DNA of 64,000 nucleotides, taken from Rallus limicola. Its lineage: Eukaryota; Chordata; Aves; Gruiformes; Rallidae. Location of the stretch: NCBI GenBank assembly GCA_022605955.1, contig JAKCOZ010000039.1:2294001-2358000 (forward strand), written 5' to 3'. Position numbers and translations under genes: made by a program. Positions 22,315 through 36,188 of the stretch are shown one piece after another (the first letter of the stretch is position 1; every line of letters begins with the position of its first letter). The notes under the pieces were generated by a model, which was not told where the DNA came from, searched no databases, and saw only the letters and a program-made list of their open reading frames with translations.

Positions 22315-25300
22315 ATTGGTCAAACTATTACTCAGATTTGCTTTAATACAAATGAAGTAACACTGACATAGGTGTTCTTGCTCAAATCTGTACTATTTCA
22401 CCCCCTTACAGAAACTACTGTTAACATGACCTGCCTTTCTCCAAGACTGATTAATAGGGAGGTCAGGCATTTGGGTCTGTGGGTTTTAAGGGGTAGAGAT
22501 CCTGTAGCACCAAGAAGCCACTTAAGCGTCTGCATGTTTCTGATCCCAGACCCTTCGGCCCAAAACGTTCCCCAATTGTAAGAAGGCTTCCTGATCATCA
22601 GTGCTATGCTGAAATAGTGGAAGCTGAACCTGTATTTTTACAAGGAACCTGATTCTTTCCATATGTATTAGGCACTGGAGATGTCATTATGTGAGCTCTC
22701 CTCCAGCTGCCCCAGGCATCACACTTGGCTCTGCTGTCTGAGCTGCTCTTGCGACTGCTCTCTAATCTGTTCAGACCAGAATGAGCTGGGCTTGTCTGAA
22801 CTCCAGGTTTTGTTGTGTCCAAAGTGAGCTATTGAGCAGCTGCTTGAATGGTTCAGATATTGTGGCCCCCCTGTTCTGTTACCTTTGTATAAATGTGCCT
22901 GGAGAAGGATGTGTCTCTACCTGTGGCATGGCTGCCAGCTAGTTGTGACCTTGAAGGATGGATTGTGGACCTGTTTTCTGCAGCTAGGGGAAACTGTGCT
23001 GTGTATTTGCTAATGAGAACAACATGAGAATGATGCAATCCATCTCCCTGCTTTAGAATTCCTAACAATTAACCAAAATACTTGGGTCTCTTTAAACACT
23101 GCTTCATGTTTTGGTAAAAATGGAATTGTGAACTGGGTACATTTTAATCAGTCTGAAATGAACTTGAAGTGGTTCTGTGGGATTTTTCCTTCCTTCAGAC
23201 AGAAGGGCAATGCAATGTGGGGGGGTATTTTTCTGAAGAGGGAAAAACTCTCTTCCATGTTTTCTACAGCTGGTAATTTGTCCCTTAGAACAGAAATAAG
23301 GTGAACTGATTTAAGAGGGGCAAACCTTCATATTGCTGTATGTTGAATAATAAATCTCTGAACAAAGGTTGTGTGGCTCAAGTTTGAGACAGAGATGTGC
23401 TTCTCTGTGCTCTGGGACCTTCTCAGAGGCTCCAGGAAACCTATTTTCAGCAGTGGTGCAGTCTTGCCAGAGCACTATGGAACTTCACTGCTACTATACA
23501 ATAAACACACAGGAGCAAAGGCTCTTTCTTTGGCTGCTCCTCTGAAACACAGAGGGGAGTTTGGCCCCTCTCCCCGATCCCAAATGCAAAGGGATATGTT
23601 GCTGTGCAGAGCCAGAGATGGGGATTCCCTTGGCTGTTGTAGGACTTGCTGCATGGGGAGGGAGAGGCACTGTATCTTTCAGTAGAAACTGAGGGAAGGG
23701 GATCCAGGAGCACAAAGACAGGCTCATGATTTTAAGAAACCCCACTAGCATAGGTCATGTTTTTAAAGCCACTGGAACAGCAGTAACCCTTTTGGATGGC
23801 TTTTTTTTTTGTAAGGCTCTTTGGTGGTGAGTGGGGGATGTTGCTGTCCTAAAAGCAGGACACCCTGACTACCTGGGTGTTCAATAAGCCATGTGCTTCA
23901 GAAAAGGCCACCTCAAGCAATTGTGGAGTGTGGGGAGATGGGCAGCTGTTTGCTCCCCTGTTCCTCAGATTGGATTGTTTGAGGTATCAGGCACGACCTC
24001 TACACTTTCCCTCTTCACGTTCACTTGTTGTTCAATCCTGCCAAATGTCCTGGGCCTACAGTCGGTATTTAAAATTGGATGTCTGCCTTTGCAGGGTGAA
24101 ATCACCCTTTGGAAGGGCAGTGCTCTGTCCTTACAGACACCTGATTTTGAAGATTTTTCTTGTATAAGCTAATGTTTAAACTAAGGCAGACATGTTCCTC
24201 ATTTTGTGTAATGTCAGTTGGGGATGGAGTTGGGGATTAAATCACCATCTGTTTGGGTTTTTTAATCTTATTTGTGCATGAACAGGTGGACACTTCTGCT
24301 TGCTTATCCAGCAGTTTGGAGATCATCAGCTACAAAACCTGGGAGTGTCTTCTGAGGAACTGCTGGTCTGAGCTCCCTCCAGTTTGTCACGCTCAGTTTT
24401 GAATGTCTCACTGTGCCAGAAGGAAGTCACTGATGTAGATGTCATTCTGGTGGAGCATGCTTATGATTTATGTGCATCATCTAATTACACACAGCACTGA
24501 AAAATGCACTGCTGAGAAGAGTTCCTGCAATACTCTCTCCCCAGTGAGCACTGCCAGGGGCTGTGCTGTCCTTATGGACCAGCCTGACTTTTTAATCCTT
24601 GTTTTGGCCGTCCTCTTGTGCTGTGATGCTGAATTTGGATTCCCAATAGAGTCTCGCAGCTCTGTCGTGACAAAGTCACGCATCCAGAAATGGAAGTGAG
24701 GAGCTTAGCCTGAGCAGATGCTTTGCCACAGCTTCACGTGTGTAAGGTGAGGCCCAACAATTATTTCCACCTATGTTGTTCTTTACCTACTGTGAATCCT
24801 GGGTTAAATGGATTAGTTTAAACCTCTGTCACTGAGGCTCCAGCTGATGTGTCTTGTCTTGACCTCGCTGCCACCCAGGCTGACCTGATACACAGTAACA
24901 TACTAAACTTGGTGATGTGTGTGTTTTTATGAGCCCTTAATAAAAGAGAAAAAAGCCCAGGGATGTTGGGAAACGTCCCTGCCTGTAAACACAGATCTTA
25001 TTATTTATTTATTTTTAGTTCATGCCATTAATTACTGCTGTTAGATCACTGTCCAGCTGCTTCACATCCTGGGGGATGTGAAAAGAATTCAGCAGTGCTG
25101 TGGGGAGTGGTCCACCCAACATGGGGGTCTCTGTAGAGGAACTCGGATGGAGTTCAGCTCGGATGGACACGGCTGACCTCCTGAGAGGTATTTGCACCAC
25201 ACTGGAGCCCATCTTTCATTTATCTGAAGGTGCCTAAATCTGAAGCCCGCATCTGCTGGACTGTTGGAGAGGAACTTCCAGTCTTGCAGTGTTTGGAAGA

Positions 25301-26938
25301 AAACTTAGTATCATAGAGCCAATGTGATGGCAGCAGCTCTTGAACTTGACCCAGCTCTGCATACTAACAGCACAAACTCCATATTCTCCATGGGGAAAAC
25401 TCCTGTTTTCTATGCTACTTTAATAGGCTGCCAACATTACTGACTTCACTGCAGCCTGGCTAATAGCTCTAGCTGTAGAAATAACTTCACAATCATGTAA
25501 GATGACCCTGGCTGCTCTATCTCATTGCCTTAGAGCTGTAAAACAGATCTTTCCAAGGTCCTTGTCTTCTTACAGGTTCAGATTATCAGTTAAATGCTGG
25601 GGCTTGTTTTATGGGATTAAAGCAGGCCAGTCAGCACAGAGGGACACTAATGCTTGCCTTGCTTTTGCTCTTTCACTGCTGTGTTTTTGAAATTAAAAAG
25701 ATTTTTCAGTTCAGCTCTTAAAAACTACAGACTAGAACAGGGCCTGTGCCTCTGTTCTCCCAAGGCATCAGAACTCACTTGGCTTCTCTGGGAGGCTTGG
25801 AGATGCTTAAACAAGCTTGAAGATGAAAGTGCTGTCTTCTCCGTGCAGCATGGCTGTAATACTGACAGCCATCCTTCAGCTCTGTTTCTCATGCATTACA
25901 GATCAGTATTTATAACTAAGAATGTCATTCTTGTCTCAAAAACCAAATCAGTGTTTTGGGATGTATGCAGTCTTCATATTTCCAAAAATTAGTAACTCTT
26001 ATTAGCATGTGAAATCAGGTCAGGACAAATCCCACCTGACTTGGGCACCTAGGCAAAACACCAAAGTTAGGATGTTGCCCTTGGCTCCCTCAGTAGTGTT
26101 GCAATAAGGAGAGGGAGGCTGAATTATCCCCTGAAGTTCCTTTGCTACAAAGAACAGGACCACAGATAAGCAGGCTTTTCACCTGGGCAACTTAATCAAC
26201 TGTCAAAAGAAAAGCATCTGCAGCAGAATAAACCTGCCTATCACTGTCCTGAGATTGTAATGGTTTGTGGGGCTGGGAGAGCAGAGGCAACACTACCCAG
26301 CTGGCCAGGGTGACCTGTATTGGGGGCTTTACATCACACTGTGTGAGCATGGTGTCTTCCTTTGGCCCCTTGACTTGGAGCATCTGTCCCCCTGCTATAC
26401 TGGGCAGAGTAACCAAAGGGGAGCCCCAGGTTGGTCCTTCAGTGTCACAGCACCAACCTCCAGGCATTTGTTTTTCAGCTTTGGGCACTCTCAAGAATGT
26501 GCTCTCCCCAGTGCTGTGTGTCAGCAGCCCAGCTGTCTTGCCTTGCCTCTGCACATCGTGTTCAACCAGGTCAACGCTGCAGGTCTGGCAGGTTGTCTGG
26601 AGCCTTTGGAGTTGGGGTTTGTTTTTTAAAAAGAAGTATTCCAGGACTGGGCCAGTGGGTATCCCATCTGCAGATAACTTCTAGGTTAATGACCCATGAT
26701 GAGTGGCTGATGATGTTCTCCCCTGCTTTTTCTCATCTCTGAGAGAAGTAGAGACATTCATGGTGGTGGATGGGGCTTGCTGCTCTTCACCCTGCAGATC
26801 TGGGCAGCAGTGCTGTGCTAAAAGCTTATACCCATAACTATTTCACTCTTTGGAGCTGTGACTTCAGTTGGCTCTTACACAGCATTAAACTCTGATCTTG
26901 GCAATCTGTCTTTATGGACTGGTTCTTAGTAAGTAATA
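22315..26938. other. Intergenic DNA downstream of RGCC
   Basis: No coding family recognised. Single AATAAA motifs occur at several places (for example near 23347 and 24940) but no exon structure is evident. A longer RGCC 3' UTR cannot be excluded for the first part. Confidence 0.45.
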
Positions 26939-27007
26939 CAGGTGGTAAGGGGACGGTTGGACTAGATGATCTTGGAGGTCTTTACCAACCTTAATGATTC
27001 TGTGATT
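26939..27007 (+). mobile_element. Very short CR1 tail
   Basis: GACGGTTGGACTAGATGATC, then TTGGAGGTCTTTACCAACCT and TTAATGATTCTGTGATT form the last 70 bases of a CR1 element. Confidence 0.85.
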
Positions 27008-28330
27008 AAGGGTGTGTATAGTTTAATAGCTTTATGCTCTTGGAAAACTGATCTATGAGCAGTAGCTGAGCTAATGAGACCCTGCTTGTCTCTCTGGGAT
27101 TTTAAATCTGTACCCTAGCTAGCCCCATCCCCCTGAGTTGTAGAGCCATAGGAAAAATGCAGGAGTAAATATTGTGCATATGTAACAAACCTTCAGACTC
27201 TTGCTTCCCAGAGTCTGGCCTTCCCCAGCATCCTCAGTGCCTCACTGTGTAATGATGGATGGCAACTCCCTCATCACAGTCACATCCTTCCTTGGTGGCC
27301 GAATGCAGCTATGGGGTGGCCCTGCTCCCACCCCTTGCCAGGACATCTGTCTGAGCTGCAGCCTCACGCATGCCTTGGCTGCACTAGAGCAGCAGTGAGC
27401 ACTGAAAAGCAATAAAATAGAACAAGATCTTATGTGCAAGGATTTTCCAAGATCTGATTTCACACTTTGTCTCCTGGCTCATGCAGTTCTCCGTTTCCCC
27501 TGCCTGTTTTGCAGGGTGTTTTAACTGCAGGATTTTTAATAAATATTCTTTCAAGCTGATGAGAACCCCTCAGCCCTCTTCTTGCACTGCTCTCTGTATT
27601 TAACCTCCCAGGTAAAACTTGTTTGTGGAACTTTGGAGTCTATGGGCTTGTGTTTAAAGCTAATCCAAGCTTTTCACCCAGTGATGGTTGGGCCATCTGC
27701 CTCTCTTCCCTGGGCTTCATGGCTGGGTGGCTAAATAAGAAGAAATCATTCAGCTAATCTCAGCATCTGCCAGTTGTGCTTCCTCAGTGACCTTTCCAAA
27801 AACTGCCCTTTTTTTCTGCCAAAAACTAGATTTTACACTACCAAGCTGAAGAAGCAGACTTCCCTATGCATTTTGAATAACATCTTTGTTTCCAAATGTC
27901 CCTTGACTCCTGCATAATGAAAGCCTGACATTAAAAAAGGTGTTTTAAATGGTAACCAAGTATTGGCTGATGGTAAAAATAAAATAGGACAGTTAAACTT
28001 CTCTGCTATCTTGTGACATGCCATCATTAGCACCCCATGAAATAGATGAGAGGGAGAATAAAAACACTCAGACTTTTCTGGAGACTTTCCATGAGCTATT
28101 TTTTTAATGCAGGAATTTTCACTCTCAAAATGCCTCAGTTTCAAAGCATTTCACCCTCACAACACATCCAGAGTTTGATGAAAAGATTTTCAAGCAGCTC
28201 TTACTTCTCAGTCTTCTTCTTCCTTCCCACCCAGGGGTGAACAATTGGTGTGGCCACGACAATATCCAAAATGGGAAACAGACTCTGTTTCCAGAGGCTC
28301 CCATGGAAAGCCTTTCCTTTTGGGGTTTGG
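27008..28330. other. Intergenic DNA, no gene recognised
   Basis: No family resemblance in either strand's frames. Confidence 0.45.
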
Positions 28331-28334
28331 CATA

Positions 28335-28386
28335 CTACGATTGGACTTTATGATCTTAAAGGTCTTTTCCAACCTAAATGAGATAT
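28335..28386 (+). mobile_element. Short degenerate CR1 tail
   Basis: CGATTGGACTTTATGATCTT followed by AAAGGTCTTTTCCAACCTAA corresponds to the CR1 3' end. It runs directly into a TA microsatellite, which probably grew from the end of the element. Confidence 0.6.
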
Positions 28387-28387
28387 C

Positions 28388-28390
<3 letters not shown>

Positions 28391-28425
<35 letters not shown>
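28391..28425. repeat. (TA)n microsatellite
   Basis: About 16 TA units in an uninterrupted run, flanked by GTGTG and ATGTATAAA, between two CR1 pieces. Confidence 0.95.
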
Positions 28426-28426
<1 letters not shown>

Positions 28427-28454
28427 AAAATCTTGGCCTGAAATATGACAGCGA

Positions 28455-28853
28455 TGGTCTTTGAGCCTGGAGAAGAGAAGGCTCTGGGGAGATCTTATAG
28501 CAGCCTTCCAGTACCTGAAGGGGCCTACTGAAGGAAAGATGGGGAAGGACATTTTAGAAGGGCATGTAGGGATAGGACAAGAGGCAATGGTTTTAAGTTG
28601 GAAGGGGTTAGATTTAGATTGGATATTGGGAATAAATTTTTCACTACGAGGGTGGTGAGGCACTGGAATGCGTTTCCCAGGGAGCTGGTGGATGGCCCCT
28701 CCCACGGAGGTGTTCAGGGCCAAGTTGGATGGGGCCTTGAGCAGCCTGGTCTTGTGAGAGGTGCCCCTGCCCTCTCACAAGGGTGGGGACAGGGGTTGGA
28801 ACTTGATGATCTTTCAGGCCCCCACAAACCCAAACCATTCTATGACTCTGTGG
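28455..28853 (+). mobile_element. CR1 LINE 3' end, about 0.4 kb
   Basis: It begins in the SLEKRRLWGDLIAAFQYLKG segment of ORF2 and continues to the tail ACCATTCTATGACTCTGTGG. A short insertion of GTGAGAGGTGCCCC-like sequence is present in the tail. Confidence 0.92.
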
Positions 28854-30055
28854 AAATCAGAGCTTAGTAGCAGAGATGAAGCAGCAGAATTGTGGAAAGG
28901 GCATGTGGAATTTCAAGGGTCCTGGGCTGTGATGGTTTCCTTTCTCGGCTTCTGCCATACAACAATTTGGTGAAGAGTTCCCAGAGCCAAGGCTATCCCA
29001 GCTGGTATGTCTTTGCATGCAGTACCATGCTAACAGACTGGACACCGGGGTTCCAAAAGCATCCTTCTTGCTTTATATCAGTGTGTAAAAATGCTTTTGC
29101 AATATGTGTCTGTTAAATCACTGACACAATTTTAGATAGTTTCCTCTTTAATGGATCATTTCCCAACGCCAAACCATTGTATTTTGCTTCCTGTAACAAA
29201 TACTTTCAAGGTAAATACTAATTTGTCTTGGCTTTTGTGAGCACCAAATGACAAGATGACAGACGTGCTTGCAAATGTAGACTTTTTAACGAGACGGAAC
29301 ATGACTATATGGTAGCAATGTGTTGTTGCAAACTGGTTGAGCTAAAGGAAGACAGCAGGAAAACTGAACACTCCCAATTTTGCTCAGATAAGGACTAAGC
29401 CTCTAATTTTGCCTATTCTTTGGCTTTTCTCCAGCTGCTGTTTTGGTCAACTTTTATTTTCTCCATAATCAGGCTGATATCATAGGGATTTGCATGGAAA
29501 CCGATGCCCTCAGCTCATCTCAGGGCCAGAGTTACAATAGCCTCTTGTTCCTAATGGAAAAAAGATGTAAAATCTCCAGACAGCCTCTGTTCATGTGGTG
29601 TGTGATTTGCTAGCCTCTATCAGAGCCCAGTTTGATACCTTCATCTGACTTTGTGAAACTGCAGGTTAATATGATAAGTGTGTGGGTATGTGTCCATCAG
29701 GTCAGTATTTCTCTACTGCTTCTGTTTGCAAACCCATGGGACTTTGCCTCTGCCACTTGTGTGATCCCATCCCCTTTTGGGCTGTGCAAAAAGCAGGCCC
29801 CAGGATGCTTGGTTATCCCCAAAGCAAGCCCTTGCTTTGGGATCCTAAACTGTGTCAAGCTCCCTGCAGATTCAGACAAGCATCACTAATGGCTTCTAAG
29901 TTTTGCTAAAGTTGTTTGGTACAATATCCAGCCCTTTTGGGGGGGTTAACTTCTTGGTTTAAAGGTGGTTCAACCCCAAACTCTGCCAGCTGAAGGAAAC
30001 CATTCCTTCTCCTCTTGTAGTAGGTAAAGGGAGGTCCAGGAAATGGTAGGACTGG
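28854..30055. other. Intergenic DNA, no gene recognised
   Basis: Nothing recognised beyond short random frames. Confidence 0.45.
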
Positions 30056-30387
30056 AAGAATGTCTATAAATATCTCAAGTGCAGGACATAGGGGGAAATG
30101 GCCAGCCTCTTTTGTATGGTCTGTGGAGGCAGGACAAGGGGCAATGGCTGCAAGTTGGAGCACAGGACGTTCCGCACCAACATGTGGAAGAACTTTTACA
30201 CAGTGAGGGTGACAGAGCCCTGGGACAGGCTGCCCAGGGGGTTGTAGAGTCTCCTTCTCTGGAGATACTCAAGACCCATCTGGATGTCTACCTGTGTGAT
30301 CTGCCCTAAAGAACCTGCTTTGGCAGGGGGGTTGGACTTGATCTCTCGAGGTCCCTTCCAACCTCTACAATTCTGTTGAGTCTGTGA
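30056..30387 (+). mobile_element. CR1 LINE 3' end, about 0.33 kb
   Basis: It contains GGACAAGGGGCAATGGCTGC, TTTTACACAGTGAGGGTGAC, CTCCTTCTCTGGAGATACTC and a TTGGCAGGGGGGTTGGACTT box, all characteristic of the CR1 3' region. Confidence 0.9.
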
Positions 30388-31289
30388 ATGAAAACCCAAT
30401 GAAAACCTCGTGTCCTCTAGCATGGGTACCCTCGTTTGGTACCCTCATTTAGTACCCAAATGAGGAGGGCTGGCAGAAACGGGCCCTGTATCATGTTCAG
30501 ATATGCTGGATAAATGGGTTATAGAGTTACTAATATTGCCACTCATCCAGAGGGAATAAACCAGTGGATAGGTCTTGTGTGTCTTGCCCATTCCAGTGTA
30601 TTTAGTTACCTGCCAATGTTTTGGGAAAAATGAACTACTTTTACCAGTTTGCCCAAACTGCATCCAAATAATAACACAGAGCTGTTGCTGCATGGCAAGA
30701 TCAAATTTGCCTGGCTTGTTGGCTCACTCCTTTAGAAACCAAGACACAGTCCAAGCTGCAAACAACTCACAGTGTGATGTCCCTGCCTAATGGAATTTGA
30801 AGCAGCTGATGCAACTGATGCAGAGAGCCAGCTCGATGAAAATCAAGACCTCCTTTAGCGGTGGCTGTTGTGTAAGCCACAGCCATTTCAGTTTTTGAAG
30901 GCCTGGCCTCAGACCATTTTTTCCTATTTACCTCACAACTTGCTTTAACCAGAGCTGAGAGAGCTGCTGACTGGGCTGTGAAACCTCAGAGACCTGGATG
31001 AGAAGCTCATGTGACTTTGCTCCAGTGCTGTGCTTGAAGTTACTGTCTGTTGTGTAGTGATGTTCAAAAGATGCTGAGCTCCTTACACCTGGCCTCATGT
31101 GTGAGTCTCTCCCATCTGCAAGACAAATCAACCCTTGTCCCTAGCAATTTTAGGGAAATGCTGGCAGTTTTAAATAATAGGCTTCAAACTGGTTCTTTTC
31201 CTGGGCAAATAAGTTTGAGTGGATGGTTTCTCTATTCCTTCAGTAGTAGGGAGGGGTACTGGGAGGACCCCAAAACCCCACCTGTTAAA

Positions 31290-32893
31290 TTAATGGCTGA
31301 GAGGCTGGTGCCATCACAGGAGTTTTGTGTTTTTTGACCATGGGGTGATTTACTTGGCACCTGGACTAATGGCTGCAGATGGGTCCCACCTGACCTAGAG
31401 GGGGAGGCGGATCCTAGTCCAGGGGATGGTAGGGCTCATTGAAAGAGCTTTAAACTAGTTAGGAAGCGGGGGCAGGGAGGAAGTGAGCAGTGTCATGGCT
31501 GGTGTTGAGAGCAGTGACCCAAATGAAGCGCATCTTCACTAATGCATGCAGCACGGGCAACAAACAGGAAGAGCTGGAAGCCATTGTGCAGCAGGCAAAT
31601 TACTTAGTTGCCACCAGTGAAATATGGTGGGACCACTCCCATGGCTGGAGTGCAGCCATAGACAGCTATAAACTCTTCAGAAGGGACAGAGAGCATAGGA
31701 GAGGTGGTGTCATGGCCCTCTATATTAAAGAATGTTTTGATGTGGTAGAGTTTGGGGCTCTGAATGATAAGGTAGAGTCCCTACAGATAAGGATCAGGGG
31801 GCAGGCCAGCAAGGCAGGCATCCTTGTGGGGGTCTGTTACGGACTGCTGAACCAGGATGAAGAGACAGATGAGGTATTTTACAAGCAACTGGTGGAAGTC
31901 GCCTGATTGCCAGCACTTGTTCTCATGGGGGACTTCAGCTGCCTGGACAATTGCTGGAAATACAATACAGCCCAGAGGAAGCAGTTTAGGAGGTTCCTGA
32001 AATGTATGGAAGGTAACTTCCAGGCGCAGCTGGTTAGCGAGCCTACCAGGGCGGGTGCTCCGCTAGACCTTCAGAGAAAGACTGGTGTGAGATGTGGTGG
32101 GTAGGAGGGTAGGAAGGCCCTCCAGAGGGATCCCGACAGGTTGGATCGACGGGCAGAGGAAAATGGGTTGAAGTTCAGCATGGTGAGGTGCTGGGTCCTG
32201 CACTTTGGTCATAACAACCCCAGGCAATGCTACCGGCTTGGGGCAGGGTGGCTGGAAAGTGGTACAGAGGAAAAGGATCTGGGGGTGTTGGTTGACACTC
32301 ACCTGAACAGGAGCCAGCAGTGTGCCGAGGTGGCCAATGGCATCCTCATTCGTATCAGGAATAACGTGGCCAGCAGGATCAGGGAGGTGATCAGCCCACC
32401 TGTACTCAGCTCTGGTGAGGCCACACCTCAAATACTGTGTTCAGTTTTGGGCCACTCACTACAAGAAAGACATCAAGGCCCTGGAGCATATCCAGAGAAG
32501 GGCAGCGAGGCTGGTGAAGGGTCTGGATCACGAGTCTTCTGAGGAGCAGCTGAGGGAACTGGGTCTGTTTAGTCTGGAGAAGAGGAGGCTCAGGGGAGAC
32601 CTTATTGCTCTACGGCCTGGAAGGAGATTGTGGTGAGCTGGGGGTCAGCCTCTGCTCGCAGATAACTAGTGATGGGACAAGTGGCTGCAAATTACACCAG
32701 GGAAGGTTCAGGTTAGTAATTAGGAGAAACTTGTTCTCAGAAAGAGTGGCTAGGCATTGGAACGGTTTGCCCAGGTAGGTGGTGGAGTCACCATCCCTCA
32801 GGGTACCTAGGGACATGGTTTAGTAAGGAAGGGGGATGGCTGGACTAGATGATCTGGGAATTCTTTTCCAACCTTAATGATTCTATAATTCTG
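31290..32893 (+). mobile_element. CR1 LINE, about 1.6 kb, with endonuclease domain and large internal deletion
   Basis: The left part matches the CR1 segment before ORF2 (GAAAGAGCTTTAAACTAG), then the ORF2 endonuclease: VATSEIWWDHSHGWSAAI, YKLFRRDREHRRGGVMALYI and, in the next frame after a TGA at 31904, LVLMGDFSCLDNCWKYNTAQ with SEPTRAGAPLDL. Near 32100 it jumps straight to the post-catalytic region ([37 protein letters not shown]). The whole reverse transcriptase palm is therefore missing. It ends with a normal CR1 tail, CCAACCTTAATGATTCTATA. It is not capable of autonomous movement. Confidence 0.92.
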
Positions 32894-35800
32894 CATGCAC
32901 AGAGGTATTCTCTCTTTATAATCCATACAGAAACAATCCTTCCCATTTATATTTGGTTTTGGGTAGGCTTGCAACCTTGAGGGCTGCAAGATGTTTCAGT
33001 GAAAGGAAATAGAGTTTTGGGTGGGTGTCTACAGCTCTCTCTTTACTTCTGTCCTGATGTAAAGAGGGTCTATAGGGAATCTTTGCCCCTCCAGTGCCAC
33101 CCTTTGCAGGGCCTGTGACATCCCCTGGGATCCATTAGCAGGCACAGCCAAAGGATCTATTTTAACATGTAAAAATTAAGGACAGAAAAGTAGTGTTTAT
33201 TTACTTAATAGATGTAGGTGCTTCTCTGGCTTTCTTGGGAGACATCCTTGTTCCACTCTCTTACCCTCCATTCATCTTCTCCCCTCCCACCTCCCTGCTC
33301 CCCCCTCACACCCTCCTGACAAATGACTCGTGTTAACAGGAATTGGGGCTGTCAGATTCTCCTGCGGTTGGAGGGATCAGCCTTGGCAGCTGTGCATGAG
33401 CCGGGGTGGTGGAGTTTGGGTGTCTGTCAGGCCCCTGATTCACTGCAGGGGGGCACAGGGCTGTGACCTCATCCCTCCCAGGAAACTGAGCTGTCCCAGT
33501 TTGAACTCCAGGCCCTTTTCAACTTCCTTCCCATCTACTTTTGAATTTTAGGATTCAGAGAGGCTGAAGAGCTCTCCAAAATGCACTGGGGCTACAGATG
33601 GATGTCATCACACCCTGGCATGGCATATGCCATCTGCCCTGCTTGGGAAAAACCATGTCAACATTTTCTTCCACCTGATTGGCAGTGTAGTGTTGCTTTG
33701 GCATGACTCAGGACTTTTTGCTTGAACTAAGGATGCCTTGCAAGCTGTTTAAATTCCTGATTGTGTTGCTGATCTTGCTGACAAAAACTTCTGTTTCTGC
33801 AAGATGTGGATGCTGAAACTAGGCAGGCTGAGAAGATGCTTGAGACAAAGCTGCAGCTGCCAACAAGTAGAGCAAGTAGCTGGTTTTAGGCTCTGAGAAC
33901 CAGGACCTCACTGGAACAAAATATTGTCCCAGGGCCAGGGCCTAAGCCCAACCCTGTACCCAAACACCTCTCTGCTCGCCAGAGAAGTACCTTTCTCACC
34001 ACAGCCCTCCAAAGATCCTTTCTGAATTGTCTGCTATTGTGCAAAGGCAAGGATCTTCTTGGTGCTCAAAGATGCCCTATGACCACTGGGCTTCTAAAAC
34101 TTAAGCATTGCAATGCAGAAATTTTAATGAAAAAATCAGAAGTCAGCACTTAAAACTCACTGTTTCACGCCTATGCGGTGTCACCAGTGGTCACAGAAAA
34201 ATCAGTAGTTGCAACTATTTATTTTCCTTTAAAAAAACCCCAAAACCAAACCCCACAATAAAAATTGAAGAATTAGCAGTAACCTACAGCCAGGAAACTG
34301 GTATCTTCTCACCCTGCACATGTGCACCATGGCTGGGCATCTTTCTGGTCCACTTCTAACAATATTAATGGTGCCCATGGAGATAAACCTCTGTGACAGA
34401 AACCTAAGATTTAGCTTCAGGCTGATTTTGCATGTGAACAGCAGCTGTTGAATAGCAGTATTTTGTCTGAGACCTTCACAAACATATGTTTTGGGTTTGG
34501 AAAAAAACCAACGTGTTCTATTAGCAGAGAGCATGTCTCGGTCTCTTTTTGTCTCACTCTGAGTTGCTACATCCATCACGGAGACAGCTGCAGCGTGCAA
34601 CAGTGTGAATAAAGGGGGCTGAAAAAAATTATGTATTATGCTATGTAGTCCTCTGAAAAAAGAGATGGGCAGACTGCTGGGGCTGAGATGTTCAGGTTTG
34701 AACAGCGTCCTTAGGGAGCTCAGGGATGCTCAGGAAGACAGAACAAGTTAGCTTGTTTCTGAAATGCAGCATCCTCTTGACTTCCCAAAGAAACAATGGG
34801 TTCTTGGGGTTGCAGTGGAAGGATGGGATGATTTCATATCTGCCCCCAAAGTCTGGTGTAACTGGGCTCCAACCCAAAGGATGGCTCTTGTCTCTCCATC
34901 CCCACGTCTCCTCCCTGCCCTTGCCATACACATGGCAGCCCACAATGTGGATTGCATTAGTGGGGTTAGTTTTCTGTTTGGTTTGTTGACTTGTGTGTGC
35001 CCAGTGATCCCTACACTGGTTTTGCAAGGGAAATAGTAGTCACCTGGGACTGGAGCTGGGACTATGTCTGGGGAAGAGTGAGACCACTCACCTCTTTCCA
35101 CTTCCCAGGGACCTGCAGGTGCACCAGGTCACCATCAGTGTCAGGTGAGTGTGGGACCATAGGAGTATGTTTCTCTCTTCTTCTTAATTATTATTATTTT
35201 TTAAAATAAAATAACCCTATCTGAAACTGTAGTGAGGTAAGAACTCTACTGAAAACCACATACATGGCAGGTGTTTAAACAACTGAAGTTGGTTTTAAAT
35301 GAAGCAAAACCGCAGGAGGAGCAGCAGTCACTGACTGTGACTTTGCAACCTGAAACCCAAGTGAGTCTGGGCACAGAAGAGTGTTTTCACAGGAGAAATG
35401 TCCCCTTCCTTTCAGGCAGTGCTGCAACTTCATGAGAAGATCTGTCCTCAACAGGGAAAAAAAACCCCACAAAAACAAGCATGAAAGAAGATGCAAAGCT
35501 CAGTTTCTTCTCTCTGTCCATGGAGGGGGAGAGGGGTGTGTGTGTCTGAGCTCTGTCATTGCTGCAGCACCAAGAGCCAAGAAAATGGCAGGAGATCGGT
35601 TCAGGTCACTGCTCTATCATTTGCATATGTGGTTGAGATGTGAAACACATAGATTTTGATGCCATCAGGCAGGAAAAAAATAAATGTGTGGCAGAGTTAC
35701 TGCAGCCACTGGTATCCCTGCACTTAGCTAATGCCTGAAGAAAACGTGTTCTGACATGGACATTGGGAAATGCCTGTGGGAGGGCAGGGAAGGGAGGTCC

Positions 35801-36188
35801 CTGGTGGTCCTTGGCCCCGGGGTGAAGGTGGTTATCAATCCTTTCTTGGTGGCCAAGCCACAGCACTGTGGGCCTATGGTGCTGCTCCTCATCTCTGTCT
35901 GACAGGCTGGAGTCTGACAAGGGATGATGGGGCTCATCGTGTGCTCTGCTTCCTGTGAGCCCTTGGTCCAGAACTGCCTGTCATCTCAGTCAGGATGCAC
36001 AGAGCCCCAGACCAGGACATGTGGCTGTTGTGTTGGTGCAATGGGGCAGCACTGGTGGGACAAGGCCAAATTATATACCCTGCTCTGGAAGGATTTCTGG
36101 CAACACTGAAAGTCCTGCACAAGGAGGAAAACATCATTAATTACAGTGCTAAGAGTACATGAAAGGGATGTCAGCTAATGGAGAACTT
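32894..36188. other. Intergenic DNA, no gene recognised
   Basis: No gene or clear mobile element recognised. The A/T-rich spot at 35180-35215 (TTATTATTATT, then AAAATAAAATAA) is low complexity. Confidence 0.45.
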
